Positions 19,352 to 28,133 of a stretch of 64,000 nt of DNA are shown here, piece after piece. Made by a program: the position numbers and the translations under genes. Position 1 is the first letter of the stretch; each line of letters begins with the position of its first letter. The notes under the pieces were generated by a model, which saw nothing but the letters and a program-made list of their open reading frames with translations, had not been told where the DNA came from and searched no databases. The DNA lies in assembly GCF_023168165.1 (NCBI RefSeq), contig NZ_BQYJ01000013.1, positions 1 through 64,000 on the forward strand, read 5' to 3'. The DNA comes from Niallia sp. NCCP-28. Its GTDB lineage: Bacteria > Bacillota > Bacilli > Bacillales > Cytobacillaceae.

Positions 19352-21031
19352 CTATACCTCAAACTTCTCCACAACACCTTTTAGTTCACGTGCCATTTTA
19401 TTTAATTCCTCAATGGAAATGCCGACTTGATGCATGGACTCCATCTGGCTTTCAGTAGAAGAAGCTACATTCTGGACGTATTCTACATTTTCTTTGGCAA
19501 TGCCGGATAACTGCTCAACCGATGCAGTGATTTCCTCCACACTTGCAGAAACCTCTTCAGATGATGCTGATACTTCTTGAATTTGAGCAGATATAGATTG
19601 GACAGCTTTGGCAATGTTTTTAAAAGCCAGTCCCCCATTATTCGCGGCATGAAGACTTGCTTCCATTTCTTCCTGGGATTTTAATGTAGAAGAAAGAGCT
19701 CCATCTGTATCCTTTTTTATGGTTGTGATTAAAGCAACAATTTCCCCAGATGACTCTTTTGTGCGCTCCGCAAGCTTCCTTACTTCATTGGCAACAACTT
19801 CAAATCCTCTTCCATGTTCCCCCGCTCGAGCTGCTTCAATCGCTGCATTTAAGGAAAGCAAGTTTGTCTGTTCAGAAATATCATGAATAAGTGCCGAGAT
19901 TTCACCGATGCGGTCTGTCTTATCATGAAGACTGGTGATTGAATCAGATGTTTCCTTAACGGATATATCCAGTTCTGTTAACTCCTTAATGACTCCCTGT
20001 ACAATCCTATTTCCTTCTGACGCATACTGATTCACGCGAACAGAATAATCAGAGGCTTGAGAAGAAGCGTTAGCAATATGCTCCATGCTTATAGAGACAG
20101 CATCCATGGCACGAGCTGTTTCCACTGCACTTTCCATTTGCATCGCAGAGCCAGATTCTACTGCATCAATGGCATTTTTCACAGCCGTCGCTTTGTCCTT
20201 TAAATCTTCTCGATTGCTAAGCAAACCGTTAGAAGTAGTATACAAATTACTTTCAATTGTGGTGATGCGGGAAAACATATCCTTTAAGTTTTTCACCATA
20301 TCATTTAATGTAGATGCAAGCGTTTGGAACTCATCTTTGCGCTTAAAGCTTAGGGGAACAACAGATAAATCCCCTTTCCCAATCAAAGTCAGTTGTTTTG
20401 CCACAGCAAGTATAGGAGTTACAATCGAACGAGACATCCAGAATGCTACCGCAATGGCAACAATTGCAGTCAAAACCGCTAAAACTATAAAAAGCTGCTG
20501 TTGCAAGGCGTTTTCTTCCTGAATGGTATTATTGGTATGTATCATATTTGCATCCGCTGTTTCCTGAATGCTGATCCAAGCATTCATCGCATCTTCCGAC
20601 CATGTTTGGCAATACTGCCTCATTAACGGAATGGCCCCATCAAAACCCTCTTTTTCATATGCAGGGATGACTTGGTCGATTATTAAGTTTTCCCATTTGC
20701 TGCTTTTGGCGACAGCATCTTGATAGCTTGAAGAATTCCCCATCAACTGCTTAATCTGTTCTTTTAAAGCAGCGGCCTTTTCTGTTTCTTCCAGAAAACG
20801 CTCCTTATATGTCTCATCCCCATATAATACATAACCCCGAGCCAACATCACCCGATTTGATACATTCAGCTCCATTTTTGTTGAAAGAGACACAAGAGCA
20901 TAATCCTCCTCCATCATCCCATCAAGCTTGTAATCAGCATGCTTATTGCCATAAAACCCAAGTGAAGCAATGGCTGCAATAAATAGAAGAATCACACCAA
21001 AACCAGCAAGAAATTTCTGTCTAATACTCAT
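19352..21031 (-). CDS. Methyl-accepting chemotaxis protein
   Basis: A 559-residue chemoreceptor. A first membrane segment at ~8-28 is followed by an extracytoplasmic four-helix-bundle sensor (~30-180), a second membrane segment (~185-205), HAMP (~205-260) and the cytoplasmic signalling domain. The highly conserved tip reads [21 protein letters not shown]. It would couple to CheW/CheA. ATG at 21031 follows a GGGGG ribosome site. The ligand is not predictable. A degraded copy of its signalling domain lies at 15270-15425. Confidence 0.93.
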   Translation of the reverse strand: MSIRQKFLAGFGVILLFIAAIASLGFYGNKHADYKLDGMMEEDYALVSLSTKMELNVSNRVMLARGYVLYGDETYKERFLEETEKAAALKEQIKQLMGNSSSYQDAVAKSSKWENLIIDQVIPAYEKEGFDGAIPLMRQYCQTWSEDAMNAWISIQETADANMIHTNNTIQEENALQQQLFIVLAVLTAIVAIAVAFWMSRSIVTPILAVAKQLTLIGKGDLSVVPLSFKRKDEFQTLASTLNDMVKNLKDMFSRITTIESNLYTTSNGLLSNREDLKDKATAVKNAIDAVESGSAMQMESAVETARAMDAVSISMEHIANASSQASDYSVRVNQYASEGNRIVQGVIKELTELDISVKETSDSITSLHDKTDRIGEISALIHDISEQTNLLSLNAAIEAARAGEHGRGFEVVANEVRKLAERTKESSGEIVALITTIKKDTDGALSSTLKSQEEMEASLHAANNGGLAFKNIAKAVQSISAQIQEVSASSEEVSASVEEITASVEQLSGIAKENVEYVQNVASSTESQMESMHQVGISIEELNKMARELKGVVEKFEV

Positions 21032-21365
21032 ACTTTTTTCCCCCTTGGAAAATGTAAAAAAATAGATGTAATTAAAAATATTTGAATTTGAAATATATAG
21101 TTAAAACTCCTCAACCAAAGACTAAGTACCCATTATTTTAATGAAGCAAACATATTAGTGTGTAAAAAGACCTACTTCTATTATGAACATATTGAATAAA
21201 AAGTCATCTTATTTGCTTTGGTTTCTATGAATTTTCTATTTTCAGCTGCTAGCTTCTAATAAAATAGAAAATATAACTCTATCCTTCTTATATTCTTGAA
21301 AGGCAATGATTCTGCCTCTTAATAGAGATATATACAAGCATTTGTAAAATAAAGATAAACTAAAA

Positions 21366-21531
21366 GGCTCTTTTCTGAAAGATTGTTGTTTTTAAATAGG
21401 TGTTGTAAACAAAAATAGTTAGGTAGATTGGAGCGAAAGGTGCGAGACTTCTGTGGGATCACCCGCCCGCCCCACGGAAATTTGCCTTCTTCGATACTTA
21501 GTGAATAGCAATAAAGTTTACGAAAACATCC
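21366..21531. mobile_element. MITE-like element, copy A, with perfect 8-bp target duplication
   Basis: The left end GGCTCTTTTCTGAAAGATTG (21366-) and right end ...AAGTTTACGAAAACATCC (to 21531) are imperfect inverted repeats. AACTAAAA is found immediately before (21358-21365) and after (21532-21539), a perfect target duplication. The interior holds the GATTGGAGCGAAAGGTGCGA and CGCCCGCCCCACGGAAA blocks seen in the other copies, with an internal deletion. The remaining DNA between 21032 and 21910 shows no gene. Confidence 0.85.
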
Positions 21532-21774
21532 AACTAAAAAAGGTGTTTTGACTTCCAAACAGTTAATTATCATAAAAAGTTTTTTTGTTTGGCAATAATT
21601 GATAAAATAATAAAGATATACATTTTAAGCATGAAAGATTTACTGGTAATAGTCATCGGGAATCCTGAAAGAACTAAAGTTTTTAAGGGAAAATGCAAAA
21701 AAATAATGGACTGCCGTATTGCTAAGGGAAGCTTGGATATACGTTTACATTTAATTTTCAGCAGAAGAATGAGG

Positions 21775-21828
21775 TTTATCACGCCATAACGGGCAGTAAA
21801 ACCCCCGCTGATTGAAGTTTCACTTTAT
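21775..21828 (+). repeat. TTTAT-bounded 44-bp element, copy 1
   Basis: TTTAT at 21775-21779 and 21824-21828 enclose a 44-base block containing TAACGGGCAGTAAAACCCCC and GATTGAAGTTTCAC. The left end (CACGCCATAACGG) has drifted from the family CCGGCATTAACGG. It lies 82 bases before manR. Confidence 0.85.
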
Positions 21829-21910
21829 GTCTTGTTTTTGCAAGTTAAGCGCGTGATCATCTAAATCTGGGAAAATTCCCATTTTACAAGTTATAAAAGC
21901 AGGTGTAAGA

Positions 21911-23845
21911 ATGAATAATAGACAAAAAGATTTGTTGAGAATACTGCTTCTCCATAAGGAAGGAGCACTGCAGATTAAGGATTTGGCGGAGGAGCTTGAG
22001 TGTGCAGAGAAGACGGTTCGCAATGATCTAGACCGGCTGGAAGAATTTTTGCAAGATTATCCTAATGTGAAATTGAGCCGCCGGCCTGGATTTGGAATAT
22101 TGGCAGAGATCTCTGAGGAAGATCGGGCAAATATTTTTCAGAACTTGTTTTCGAATGAACCAAAAAAAGGGAAGGAACGGCTATTTGAAATTGCCTATGA
22201 GCTATTGACGAGCCAAAAGGCCATTACGCTGCAGTCTTTAGCCGAGCATTATTATTTGCCCAAGGCTGCCATAAAAAAAGATTTGGAAGCGATTACTATC
22301 TGGCTGCAGCGATTTGATCTTGAACTTGTTTCCAAACAGAGATTAGGCCATGCTATTCAAGGTTCTGAGCTGCAAAAGCGCAATGCATTGGCGCGTTTGT
22401 CAGAATTTACTCCATCGAATCCAGTGGAAAAGAATGATGTGCTCAATCTATTTTTGCCTTATGAAATCAGCATGATAAAAAAAGCTCTAATAGATATGCG
22501 AAATAAATTCTCCATTCCTTTCACAGAGGAGGCTCTAGAAGGTCTTCAGGTTCATGCGTTGATTATGCTCAAGCGAACTCGGCAGCGTTCTCCGGTTTTT
22601 ATACAAGAAGCTGAAAAGGAAAGAATTTATGAACGAAAGGAATATCAATATGCCAAGTGGTTCTTTGAACAGCTCGAGCCCGTCTTTCGGGTTGCCTTTT
22701 CAGAGGAGGAGCAGATTTATTTTACCTGGCACTTAATCAGCAGCAAAAGAATAGGAGAGGAAGCGGGCCAGGTCACCCAGCATGATGAGGAAACAGTACA
22801 AGTGGTGCTGACATTTATGGATAAAATGAGCAAACTGACATTGGTTGATTTTATGAATGATTCCACGTTGACTAGTGGTCTTTTTGTACATATGCATTCT
22901 GTCATCAATCGAATAAGGTATGGATTTCCAATTATTAACCCGCTGCTGTACCATATTAAAAAGATGTATCCGTATATGTTCAATATGGTGATTTTAACCC
23001 TTGAGGAGATTAAGCAAAGTTATCATTTAGACATTCCAGAGGATGAAGCCGCTTACCTTACTCTTCATTTTCAGGCTTCGATTGAACGGATGGAAAGCAA
23101 AAAGGATATCAGGAAGAAGGCGCTAATTGTTTGCCATTTGGGAATGGGCATGTCCTATTTATTGGAGGCGAAAATTGAACAGCAGTATCAGGGGATTGAG
23201 ATTGTGGCCTGCATTGGAAAGGCGGAGGTTTTAGCTTATATACAACGTTCTCCAGTTGATTTTATTATTTCAACTATGCCTCTTGAAAAAAGCGCTGTCG
23301 AGCATCTTGTGATCTCCCCGCTTTTTGGGCAAGAAGATCAGAAGCAGTTAAATCAGTTTGTCGATAAGCTGAAACGAAAAGGAACTCATGATAGACAATC
23401 AGCGGGCATTACCTCCATTTTATCCGAGGAGCTTCTATTTATGGACGTGGATTATGAACATCGTTATGAAGTGGTGGAAATGCTTGCTGATTCTCTATTT
23501 AAAAGAGGGTATGCAGAAAAAGAGTTTATCCATAGTGCAGTGAGCCGGGAGAGGATGTCTGCGACTGCAATCGGCGGGGCAATCGCCATCCCTCATGGCA
23601 ATCCTTCCTTAATTAAACGATCTGCCATTGCAGCGGCAATCTTAAGAAAACCCCTTGATTGGGGAAATGAACAAGTTTCAGTAGTCTTTTTGCTTGCTAT
23701 TTCCAAGGAAGACCATAAAGAGATTCGAGGAATTATTGGGAAGATTGCTTCACTAAGCGAGTCGCCGGCAATCGTGCATAAGTTGGTTCAAGCTCGAGAT
23801 CAAAAGGAGTTTCTGCAATTGCTGGAAGAAAAAGAATCAGAATGA
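21911..23845 (+). CDS. manR: PRD-containing PTS-controlled transcription activator, ManR type
   Basis: A 644-residue activator. The N-terminal HTH is ALQIKDLAEELECAEKTVRN, with a second HTH in LQSLAEHYYLPKAAIKKDLE. PRD histidines are in LQVHALIMLKRTRQ, IYFTWHLISSKR, GLFVHMHSVINRIRYG and AYLTLHFQASIER. A Gat-type IIB domain has Cys in LIVCHLGMGMSYLL, and a fructose-type IIA domain has His in AIAIPHGNPS. Its position directly before manP and manA matches the B. subtilis mannose regulon, in which ManR activates manP when mannose is present. It is distinct from LicR at 10649. Confidence 0.92.
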   Translation: MNNRQKDLLRILLLHKEGALQIKDLAEELECAEKTVRNDLDRLEEFLQDYPNVKLSRRPGFGILAEISEEDRANIFQNLFSNEPKKGKERLFEIAYELLTSQKAITLQSLAEHYYLPKAAIKKDLEAITIWLQRFDLELVSKQRLGHAIQGSELQKRNALARLSEFTPSNPVEKNDVLNLFLPYEISMIKKALIDMRNKFSIPFTEEALEGLQVHALIMLKRTRQRSPVFIQEAEKERIYERKEYQYAKWFFEQLEPVFRVAFSEEEQIYFTWHLISSKRIGEEAGQVTQHDEETVQVVLTFMDKMSKLTLVDFMNDSTLTSGLFVHMHSVINRIRYGFPIINPLLYHIKKMYPYMFNMVILTLEEIKQSYHLDIPEDEAAYLTLHFQASIERMESKKDIRKKALIVCHLGMGMSYLLEAKIEQQYQGIEIVACIGKAEVLAYIQRSPVDFIISTMPLEKSAVEHLVISPLFGQEDQKQLNQFVDKLKRKGTHDRQSAGITSILSEELLFMDVDYEHRYEVVEMLADSLFKRGYAEKEFIHSAVSRERMSATAIGGAIAIPHGNPSLIKRSAIAAAILRKPLDWGNEQVSVVFLLAISKEDHKEIRGIIGKIASLSESPAIVHKLVQARDQKEFLQLLEEKESE

Positions 23846-23876
23846 AAAAAAGGGTGGGCAGTTTTCCACCCTTTTT
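23846..23876 (+). terminator. Terminator of manR
   Basis: AAAAAGGGTGG and CCACCCTTTTT pair perfectly around an 8-base loop. Confidence 0.88.
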
Positions 23877-23879
23877 AGT

Positions 23880-23933
23880 TTTATCCGGCAATAACGGGCT
23901 TTTGACCCCCACTGAATTGAAGTTTTACTTTAT
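23880..23933 (+). repeat. TTTAT-bounded element, copy 2
   Basis: TTTAT (23880-23884), CCGGCAATAACGGGC, a variant middle, ACCCCCACTGAATTGAAG, then TTTAT (23929-23933). It begins four bases after the stem of the manR terminator. Confidence 0.88.
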
Positions 23934-23957
23934 AGAGAGGGAATTTTCGTTATTAAA

Positions 23958-23988
23958 TTATTTTTACCGCAGCTTACGGTAAAAATAA
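23958..23988. promoter_or_regulatory. Candidate ManR operator before manP
   Basis: TTATTTTTACCG (23958-23969) and CGGTAAAAATAA (23977-23988) are perfect 12-base inverted arms around CAGCTTA. The distance to manP (73 bases) suits an activator site upstream of a promoter. No second copy was seen before manR, where only TGGGAA/TTCCCA at 21868-21881 stands out. Confidence 0.65.
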
Positions 23989-24023
23989 AAAAAATTAACA
24001 GAAAGGACAGGAGGTATTATATA

Positions 24024-24037
24024 GGTAAGCGGTTACT
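24024..24037. promoter_or_regulatory. Possible cre box before manP
   Basis: GGTAAGCGGTTACT contains the symmetric core GTAAGCGGTTAC and deviates from the cre consensus only at its outermost bases. It sits 24 bases before the manP start, in a position where CcpA would block transcription. Confidence 0.5.
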
Positions 24038-24061
24038 TAATAGCTTTAAGGAGGAAAAACA

Positions 24062-26005
24062 ATGAAAATACTAGCTGTTACAGCTTGTCCTGTCGGCATT
24101 GCCCATACGTATATGGCAGCTGAAAATCTGCAAAAAGCAGGAAAGGCGCTAGGTGTTGATATAAAGGTAGAAACACAAGGTTCTATTGGGGTAGAAAATG
24201 AGTTGACGGATCAAGAAATTGCAGAAGCAGATGGCATTATTATTGCTGCAGATAAAGAAGTTTCAAAGGATCGTTTCGCTGGCAAACGATTAATTGTAAC
24301 CGGTGTACAAGATGGAATCAGAAAACCAGAAGAATTAATTAAGCGAATTCAAAATGGCGACGCTCCGATCTATAAATCAGAGGCAGCTTTAGATGCTGGA
24401 ACCAAACAAAAAAAGTCTAAAGAAAATCCAATCTATAAACATTTAATGAACGGTGTATCTTATATGGTTCCTTTCATTGTAGTAGGAGGATTATTAATTG
24501 CGATTGCATTAACATTAGGCGGTGTGCAGACTCCTGGGGGAATAAAGATTCCAGACGGCTCCATTTGGAAACAGATTGAAAGCCTTGGCGCTGCTTCCTT
24601 TATGTTTATGGTGCCAATATTGGCAGGGTTTATTGCAGTAAGCATTGCGGACCGGCCAGGACTGGTTCCAGGGATGATCGGCGGTTATATTGCAGCCAAC
24701 GGCAGTTTTTATGGAAGTGAAGCCGGTGCTGGATTTATCGGCGGGATTATTGCAGGATTTCTGGCAGGTTATGTAGCACTTGGCATTAAGAAAATTAAAG
24801 TTCCAAAAGCTGTTCTTCCTGTTATGCCGATTATTTTTATTCCAATCTTATCAAGTGTAATTGTTGGACTATTATTTATTTATGTTATTGGAAATCCAGT
24901 TGCAAGTGTGTTTGAAGCTTTAACAACATGGCTTGCTGGCATGCAGGGGGGAAGTTCCATTGTTTTGGCAATCATTCTTGGCGCAATGATTGCAGTTGAT
25001 ATGGGTGGACCATTCAATAAAGTTGCATTCTTATTTGGTTCTGCGATGATTGGCGAAGGAAACTATGAAATTATGGGACCAATTGCAGTTGCAATCTGCA
25101 TTCCGCCAATCGGACTTGGACTTGCTACTTTTATCAATAAACGCAAATTTACACAAATGGAAAGAGATGCAGGAAAAGCTTCTTTCACCATGGGGTTATT
25201 CGGCATTACAGAAGGGGCCATTCCATTCGCAGCTCAAGATCCCCTTCGTGTTATTCCAAGCATTGTCGTAGGTTCAGTAGTAGGTTCTGTTATTGCGATG
25301 ATTACCAGCGTAGGCAACAGAGTGGCCCATGGCGGTCCAATTGTAGCTGTATTAGGTGCCGTTGATCATGTTATAATGTTTTTTGTAGCTGTTATTGTTG
25401 GTGTCATTGTGACTGCTGTTATGGTAACAGCATTAAAGAGAAATGTGCAGGGAACTCAAAGTATGGATGCAGCGACTGTTGGAGCTGGAACGGCTGCTAG
25501 TATACTTGAAAGTGAAGAAAAGACAGCAATTGCTGACAATGCTGAAATTAAAAAATTAACAGATATTACGAATATTGAATTGATTAACACAGATTTAACG
25601 GGAAATACTCGAGATGATGTAATGGATGAATTGATTGCCAAGCTGGATAGAGAAGGCATTTTAAACTCCAAAAAGGATTACAAGCAAGCCCTATTAAACC
25701 GAGAAGGGGAAAGTTCTACTGGACTGGGGATGAATATTGCCATTCCTCATGGAAAATCAAGTGCAGTGAAACGGCCAGCTGTAGCTTTTGGCATTAAACG
25801 AAGCGGCGTAGATTGGAACAGCCTGGATGGTTCTGATGCGAAATTAATCTTTATGATCGCTGTACCTGAAAAAGCCGCTGGCGATGCTCATCTAAAGATT
25901 CTGCAAATGCTGTCGCGAAAACTAATGGACGACAGCTTTAGAGAAAAGCTATTGCAAGTTCAGACGAAAGAAGAAGCATTTAAGCTGCTTGATACTATTC
26001 AGTGA
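24062..26005 (+). CDS. manP: PTS mannose/fructose-family permease IIBCA
   Basis: A 647-residue fused enzyme II of the fructose family. Domain IIB (~1-100) has the phosphocysteine in VTACPVGIAHTYMA, IIC (~125-460) is a multi-helix permease with GITEGAIPFAAQDP, and IIA (~495-645) has the phosphohistidine in MNIAIPHGKSSAV. Order and length match ManP of B. subtilis (650 residues), which imports mannose as mannose-6-phosphate. AAGGAGG precedes the ATG. Its neighbours manR and manA support mannose over fructose as substrate. Confidence 0.92.
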   Translation: MKILAVTACPVGIAHTYMAAENLQKAGKALGVDIKVETQGSIGVENELTDQEIAEADGIIIAADKEVSKDRFAGKRLIVTGVQDGIRKPEELIKRIQNGDAPIYKSEAALDAGTKQKKSKENPIYKHLMNGVSYMVPFIVVGGLLIAIALTLGGVQTPGGIKIPDGSIWKQIESLGAASFMFMVPILAGFIAVSIADRPGLVPGMIGGYIAANGSFYGSEAGAGFIGGIIAGFLAGYVALGIKKIKVPKAVLPVMPIIFIPILSSVIVGLLFIYVIGNPVASVFEALTTWLAGMQGGSSIVLAIILGAMIAVDMGGPFNKVAFLFGSAMIGEGNYEIMGPIAVAICIPPIGLGLATFINKRKFTQMERDAGKASFTMGLFGITEGAIPFAAQDPLRVIPSIVVGSVVGSVIAMITSVGNRVAHGGPIVAVLGAVDHVIMFFVAVIVGVIVTAVMVTALKRNVQGTQSMDAATVGAGTAASILESEEKTAIADNAEIKKLTDITNIELINTDLTGNTRDDVMDELIAKLDREGILNSKKDYKQALLNREGESSTGLGMNIAIPHGKSSAVKRPAVAFGIKRSGVDWNSLDGSDAKLIFMIAVPEKAAGDAHLKILQMLSRKLMDDSFREKLLQVQTKEEAFKLLDTIQ

Positions 26006-26080
26006 TAGAGGAGAAGGGATGGTTCTTTTGTTTTAAAAGGAAACGAGAGCACCATTTCTATTCTATAAAATAATTTTAGA

Positions 26081-26286
26081 AAGAAAGCAAAAACTTGCTT
26101 TCTTCAGAGTGTAGATAAAGTCAAAAACGTACACTTTCAGGCTGATTGAAAACGTCTGTCTTTTGAGGCGTGAAGCCTAGAGAGGAGCGGAGTTACCAAA
26201 GCAGGTAATGAGCATCCGAACAAGGCGAGCAACAAAAAAAGCGGGCGTTTGTCAACAGCTTGAAGAAAGCAGGAACTTGCTTTCTT
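26081..26286 (+). repeat. Terminator-flanked dispersed element, copy 2
   Basis: The core (26105-26262) starts CAGAGTGTAGATAAAGTC and ends GCGTTTGTCAACAGC, as in copy 1 at 19168-19311, with a 16-base insertion. It is flanked by two hairpins AAGAAAGCA...TGCTTTCTT (26081-26104 and 26263-26286) that differ at two loop positions. Only the right hairpin has a T-tract. These hairpins are unrelated to those of copy 1. The element separates manP from manA. Confidence 0.8.
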
Positions 26287-26310
26287 TTCTATCATATATA
26301 GGAGGCTATT

Positions 26311-27270
26311 ATGTATAAAAACGAACCGATCTTTTTGCAGCCTGTCTTTCAAGAAAGAATATGGGGCGGGAAAAAACTAAAAACAGAATTTAGCTATAAT
26401 ATTCCAAGTGAAGAAACAGGAGAAGCATGGGTGATTTCTGCTCATCCTCATGGTCCAAGCATCATAGCCAATGGACCACTTGCAGGAAAATCGTTAGCTG
26501 ATGTTTGGAATGAACATGGAGAACTTTTCAATAAGCTTCCTGACAATCAAGAAGAATATCCATTGCTTGTGAAAATCCTTGATGCCGCTGATAATCTTTC
26601 TGTTCAAGTGCATCCAAATGATCAATTTGCTCGTGAAGTGGAAAAAGTCCCTTATGGGAAAACAGAATGCTGGTATGTGCTGAGCGCAGAAGAGGACGCA
26701 GAACTTGTGCTTGGCCACCATGCTTTATCACAAGAAGAATTAGCGCAAATGATGGACGAGGGACAATGGGATCAGCTGCTTAAACATGTAAAAGTGAAGG
26801 CAGGAGATTTCGTTTATGTGCCAAGCGGAACCATTCATGCGATTGGCAAAGGAATCATGATTTTGGAAACCCAGCAAAGTTCTGATATTACCTATCGTGT
26901 TTATGATTATGACCGGACAGATGGAGCTGGAAATAAGCGCGAATTGCATTTGGAACGTGCCAAACAAGTCACAACTGTTCCCCATCAGGATGCTAAAACA
27001 GAATCGAAAGAAACGACAATTGGAGATTTAGCGGAAAAGAAACTGGTCGAGGAGCAGTATTTCACTGTTTATCATTGGCAGTTGAATGGAAAAGCATCTC
27101 TTAAATTGACACAAGACTTTTTGCAAGTAAGTGTGATTCAAGGAAAAGCAGCGATTACAATCGAAGGCAATTCATTTTCATTGGAGAAGGGCAGCCATTT
27201 TCTATTGCCTTCTGGAGTACAGGAATATGTGCTAGAAGGACAAGCTGAATTTATTGTTTCCCATGCGTAA
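26311..27270 (+). CDS. manA: Mannose-6-phosphate isomerase, class I
   Basis: A 319-residue type I phosphomannose isomerase (cupin fold) that converts mannose-6-phosphate from ManP to fructose-6-phosphate. Zinc ligands are in LSVQVHPNDQFA and the downstream glutamate of GKTECWYVL; YVPSGTIHAIGKG is the catalytic cupin segment. AGGAGG lies 7 bases before the ATG. It stands apart from manP by a duplicated terminator element, so it may have its own promoter or depend on read-through. It can also work backwards to feed GDP-mannose synthesis by ManC at 48290. Confidence 0.93.
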   Translation: MYKNEPIFLQPVFQERIWGGKKLKTEFSYNIPSEETGEAWVISAHPHGPSIIANGPLAGKSLADVWNEHGELFNKLPDNQEEYPLLVKILDAADNLSVQVHPNDQFAREVEKVPYGKTECWYVLSAEEDAELVLGHHALSQEELAQMMDEGQWDQLLKHVKVKAGDFVYVPSGTIHAIGKGIMILETQQSSDITYRVYDYDRTDGAGNKRELHLERAKQVTTVPHQDAKTESKETTIGDLAEKKLVEEQYFTVYHWQLNGKASLKLTQDFLQVSVIQGKAAITIEGNSFSLEKGSHFLLPSGVQEYVLEGQAEFIVSHA

Positions 27271-27274
27271 TTGG

Positions 27275-27325
27275 AAAGGACAGCTCTTATGTATGCTTTA
27301 AAGGCATAAGAGCTGTCCTTTTTTT
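27275..27325 (+). terminator. Strong terminator of manA
   Basis: AAAGGACAGCTCTTATG (27275-27291) and CATAAGAGCTGTCCTTT (27305-27321) pair perfectly over 17 bases and lead into a T-run. Confidence 0.92.
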
Positions 27326-27376
27326 ATCCGGCATTAATGGGCAGTAAAACCCCCACTGATTGAAGTTTCGTTTTAT
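27323..27376 (+). repeat. TTTAT-bounded element, copy 3
   Basis: TTTAT (27323-27327), CCGGCATTAATGGGCAGT, AAAACCCCCACTGATTGAAG, then TTTAT (27372-27376). Its left TTTAT is part of the T-tract of the manA terminator. Confidence 0.9.
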
Positions 27377-27528
27377 GCTTAAGAGAAACAAGGCAGAGTA
27401 GAAAAATAACAGGGGAACTAAATGGCGCAATATTAAGCAAGCGGCTGATTTAGAAGATAAGGATACGAGCAAGCAGCAGAGGAAATGATAAGTGTATATA
27501 TAAATAACGGATAAAAGAGGGGTAGACA

Positions 27529-27972
27529 ATGGGCTATATTGAAGAAATAAGAGGCCTTACTGGAAGCAGGCCGCTAATCTTAAATTCAGCTGCAGCAATC
27601 ATAAAAAATAAAAAAGACGAGCTATTATTCGTTTTTCGCAAGGATACAAACAATTGGGGACTATGCGGCGGATATATGGAATTAGGAGAAACCTTTGAAG
27701 AAACGATACTGAGAGAAATAAGAGAAGAACTTCATGTGGCTGATTCTTCGTTAAAGTTGTATGGCATTTTCTCAGGAAAAGAGTTTTACCACAAATATCC
27801 GAATGGAGATCAAGTATACAGCATTATTGCTTTATTTGAAGTGAGAATAGTAGGAGAAGCTATCAAAGTGGATCATAAAGAAATCAGCACGTTTCAGTAT
27901 TTTCCTCAAAATAATCTTCCAGATAATATAACGAAGACAACAAAGATGCTTTTGAAGAGGTATTATCAATGA
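27529..27972 (+). CDS. Nudix hydrolase
   Basis: A 147-residue Nudix protein. The Nudix box is complete in GGYMELGETFEETILREI followed by REEL, supplying the metal-binding glutamates. Such enzymes hydrolyse nucleoside diphosphate-X compounds; the substrate is unknown. ATG at 27529 follows a GAGGGG ribosome site. It is monocistronic as far as can be seen. Confidence 0.9.
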   Translation: MGYIEEIRGLTGSRPLILNSAAAIIKNKKDELLFVFRKDTNNWGLCGGYMELGETFEETILREIREELHVADSSLKLYGIFSGKEFYHKYPNGDQVYSIIALFEVRIVGEAIKVDHKEISTFQYFPQNNLPDNITKTTKMLLKRYYQ

Positions 27973-28133
27973 AATGCTCCTTACATAAACTAATAAAATT
28001 TGAGTTTTTTTCCTAAAATAGATTTCCTATCTAAAAAATGGGTAATGAATCCTATATTTTACATATGCATTTACTGGACATGCTGATTGCCCTTAAAATA
28101 AAAAGAATGGATCTATTATTTAGGAGGCTAACT

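Noticed and set aside
21570-21789. Short frames on both strands between MITE copy A and manR
   Set aside because: No ribosome site, no domain, opposite frames of similar quality.
27287-27529. Minus-strand frame before the Nudix gene
   Set aside because: It crosses the manA terminator and the TTTAT element; shadow of repeat DNA.
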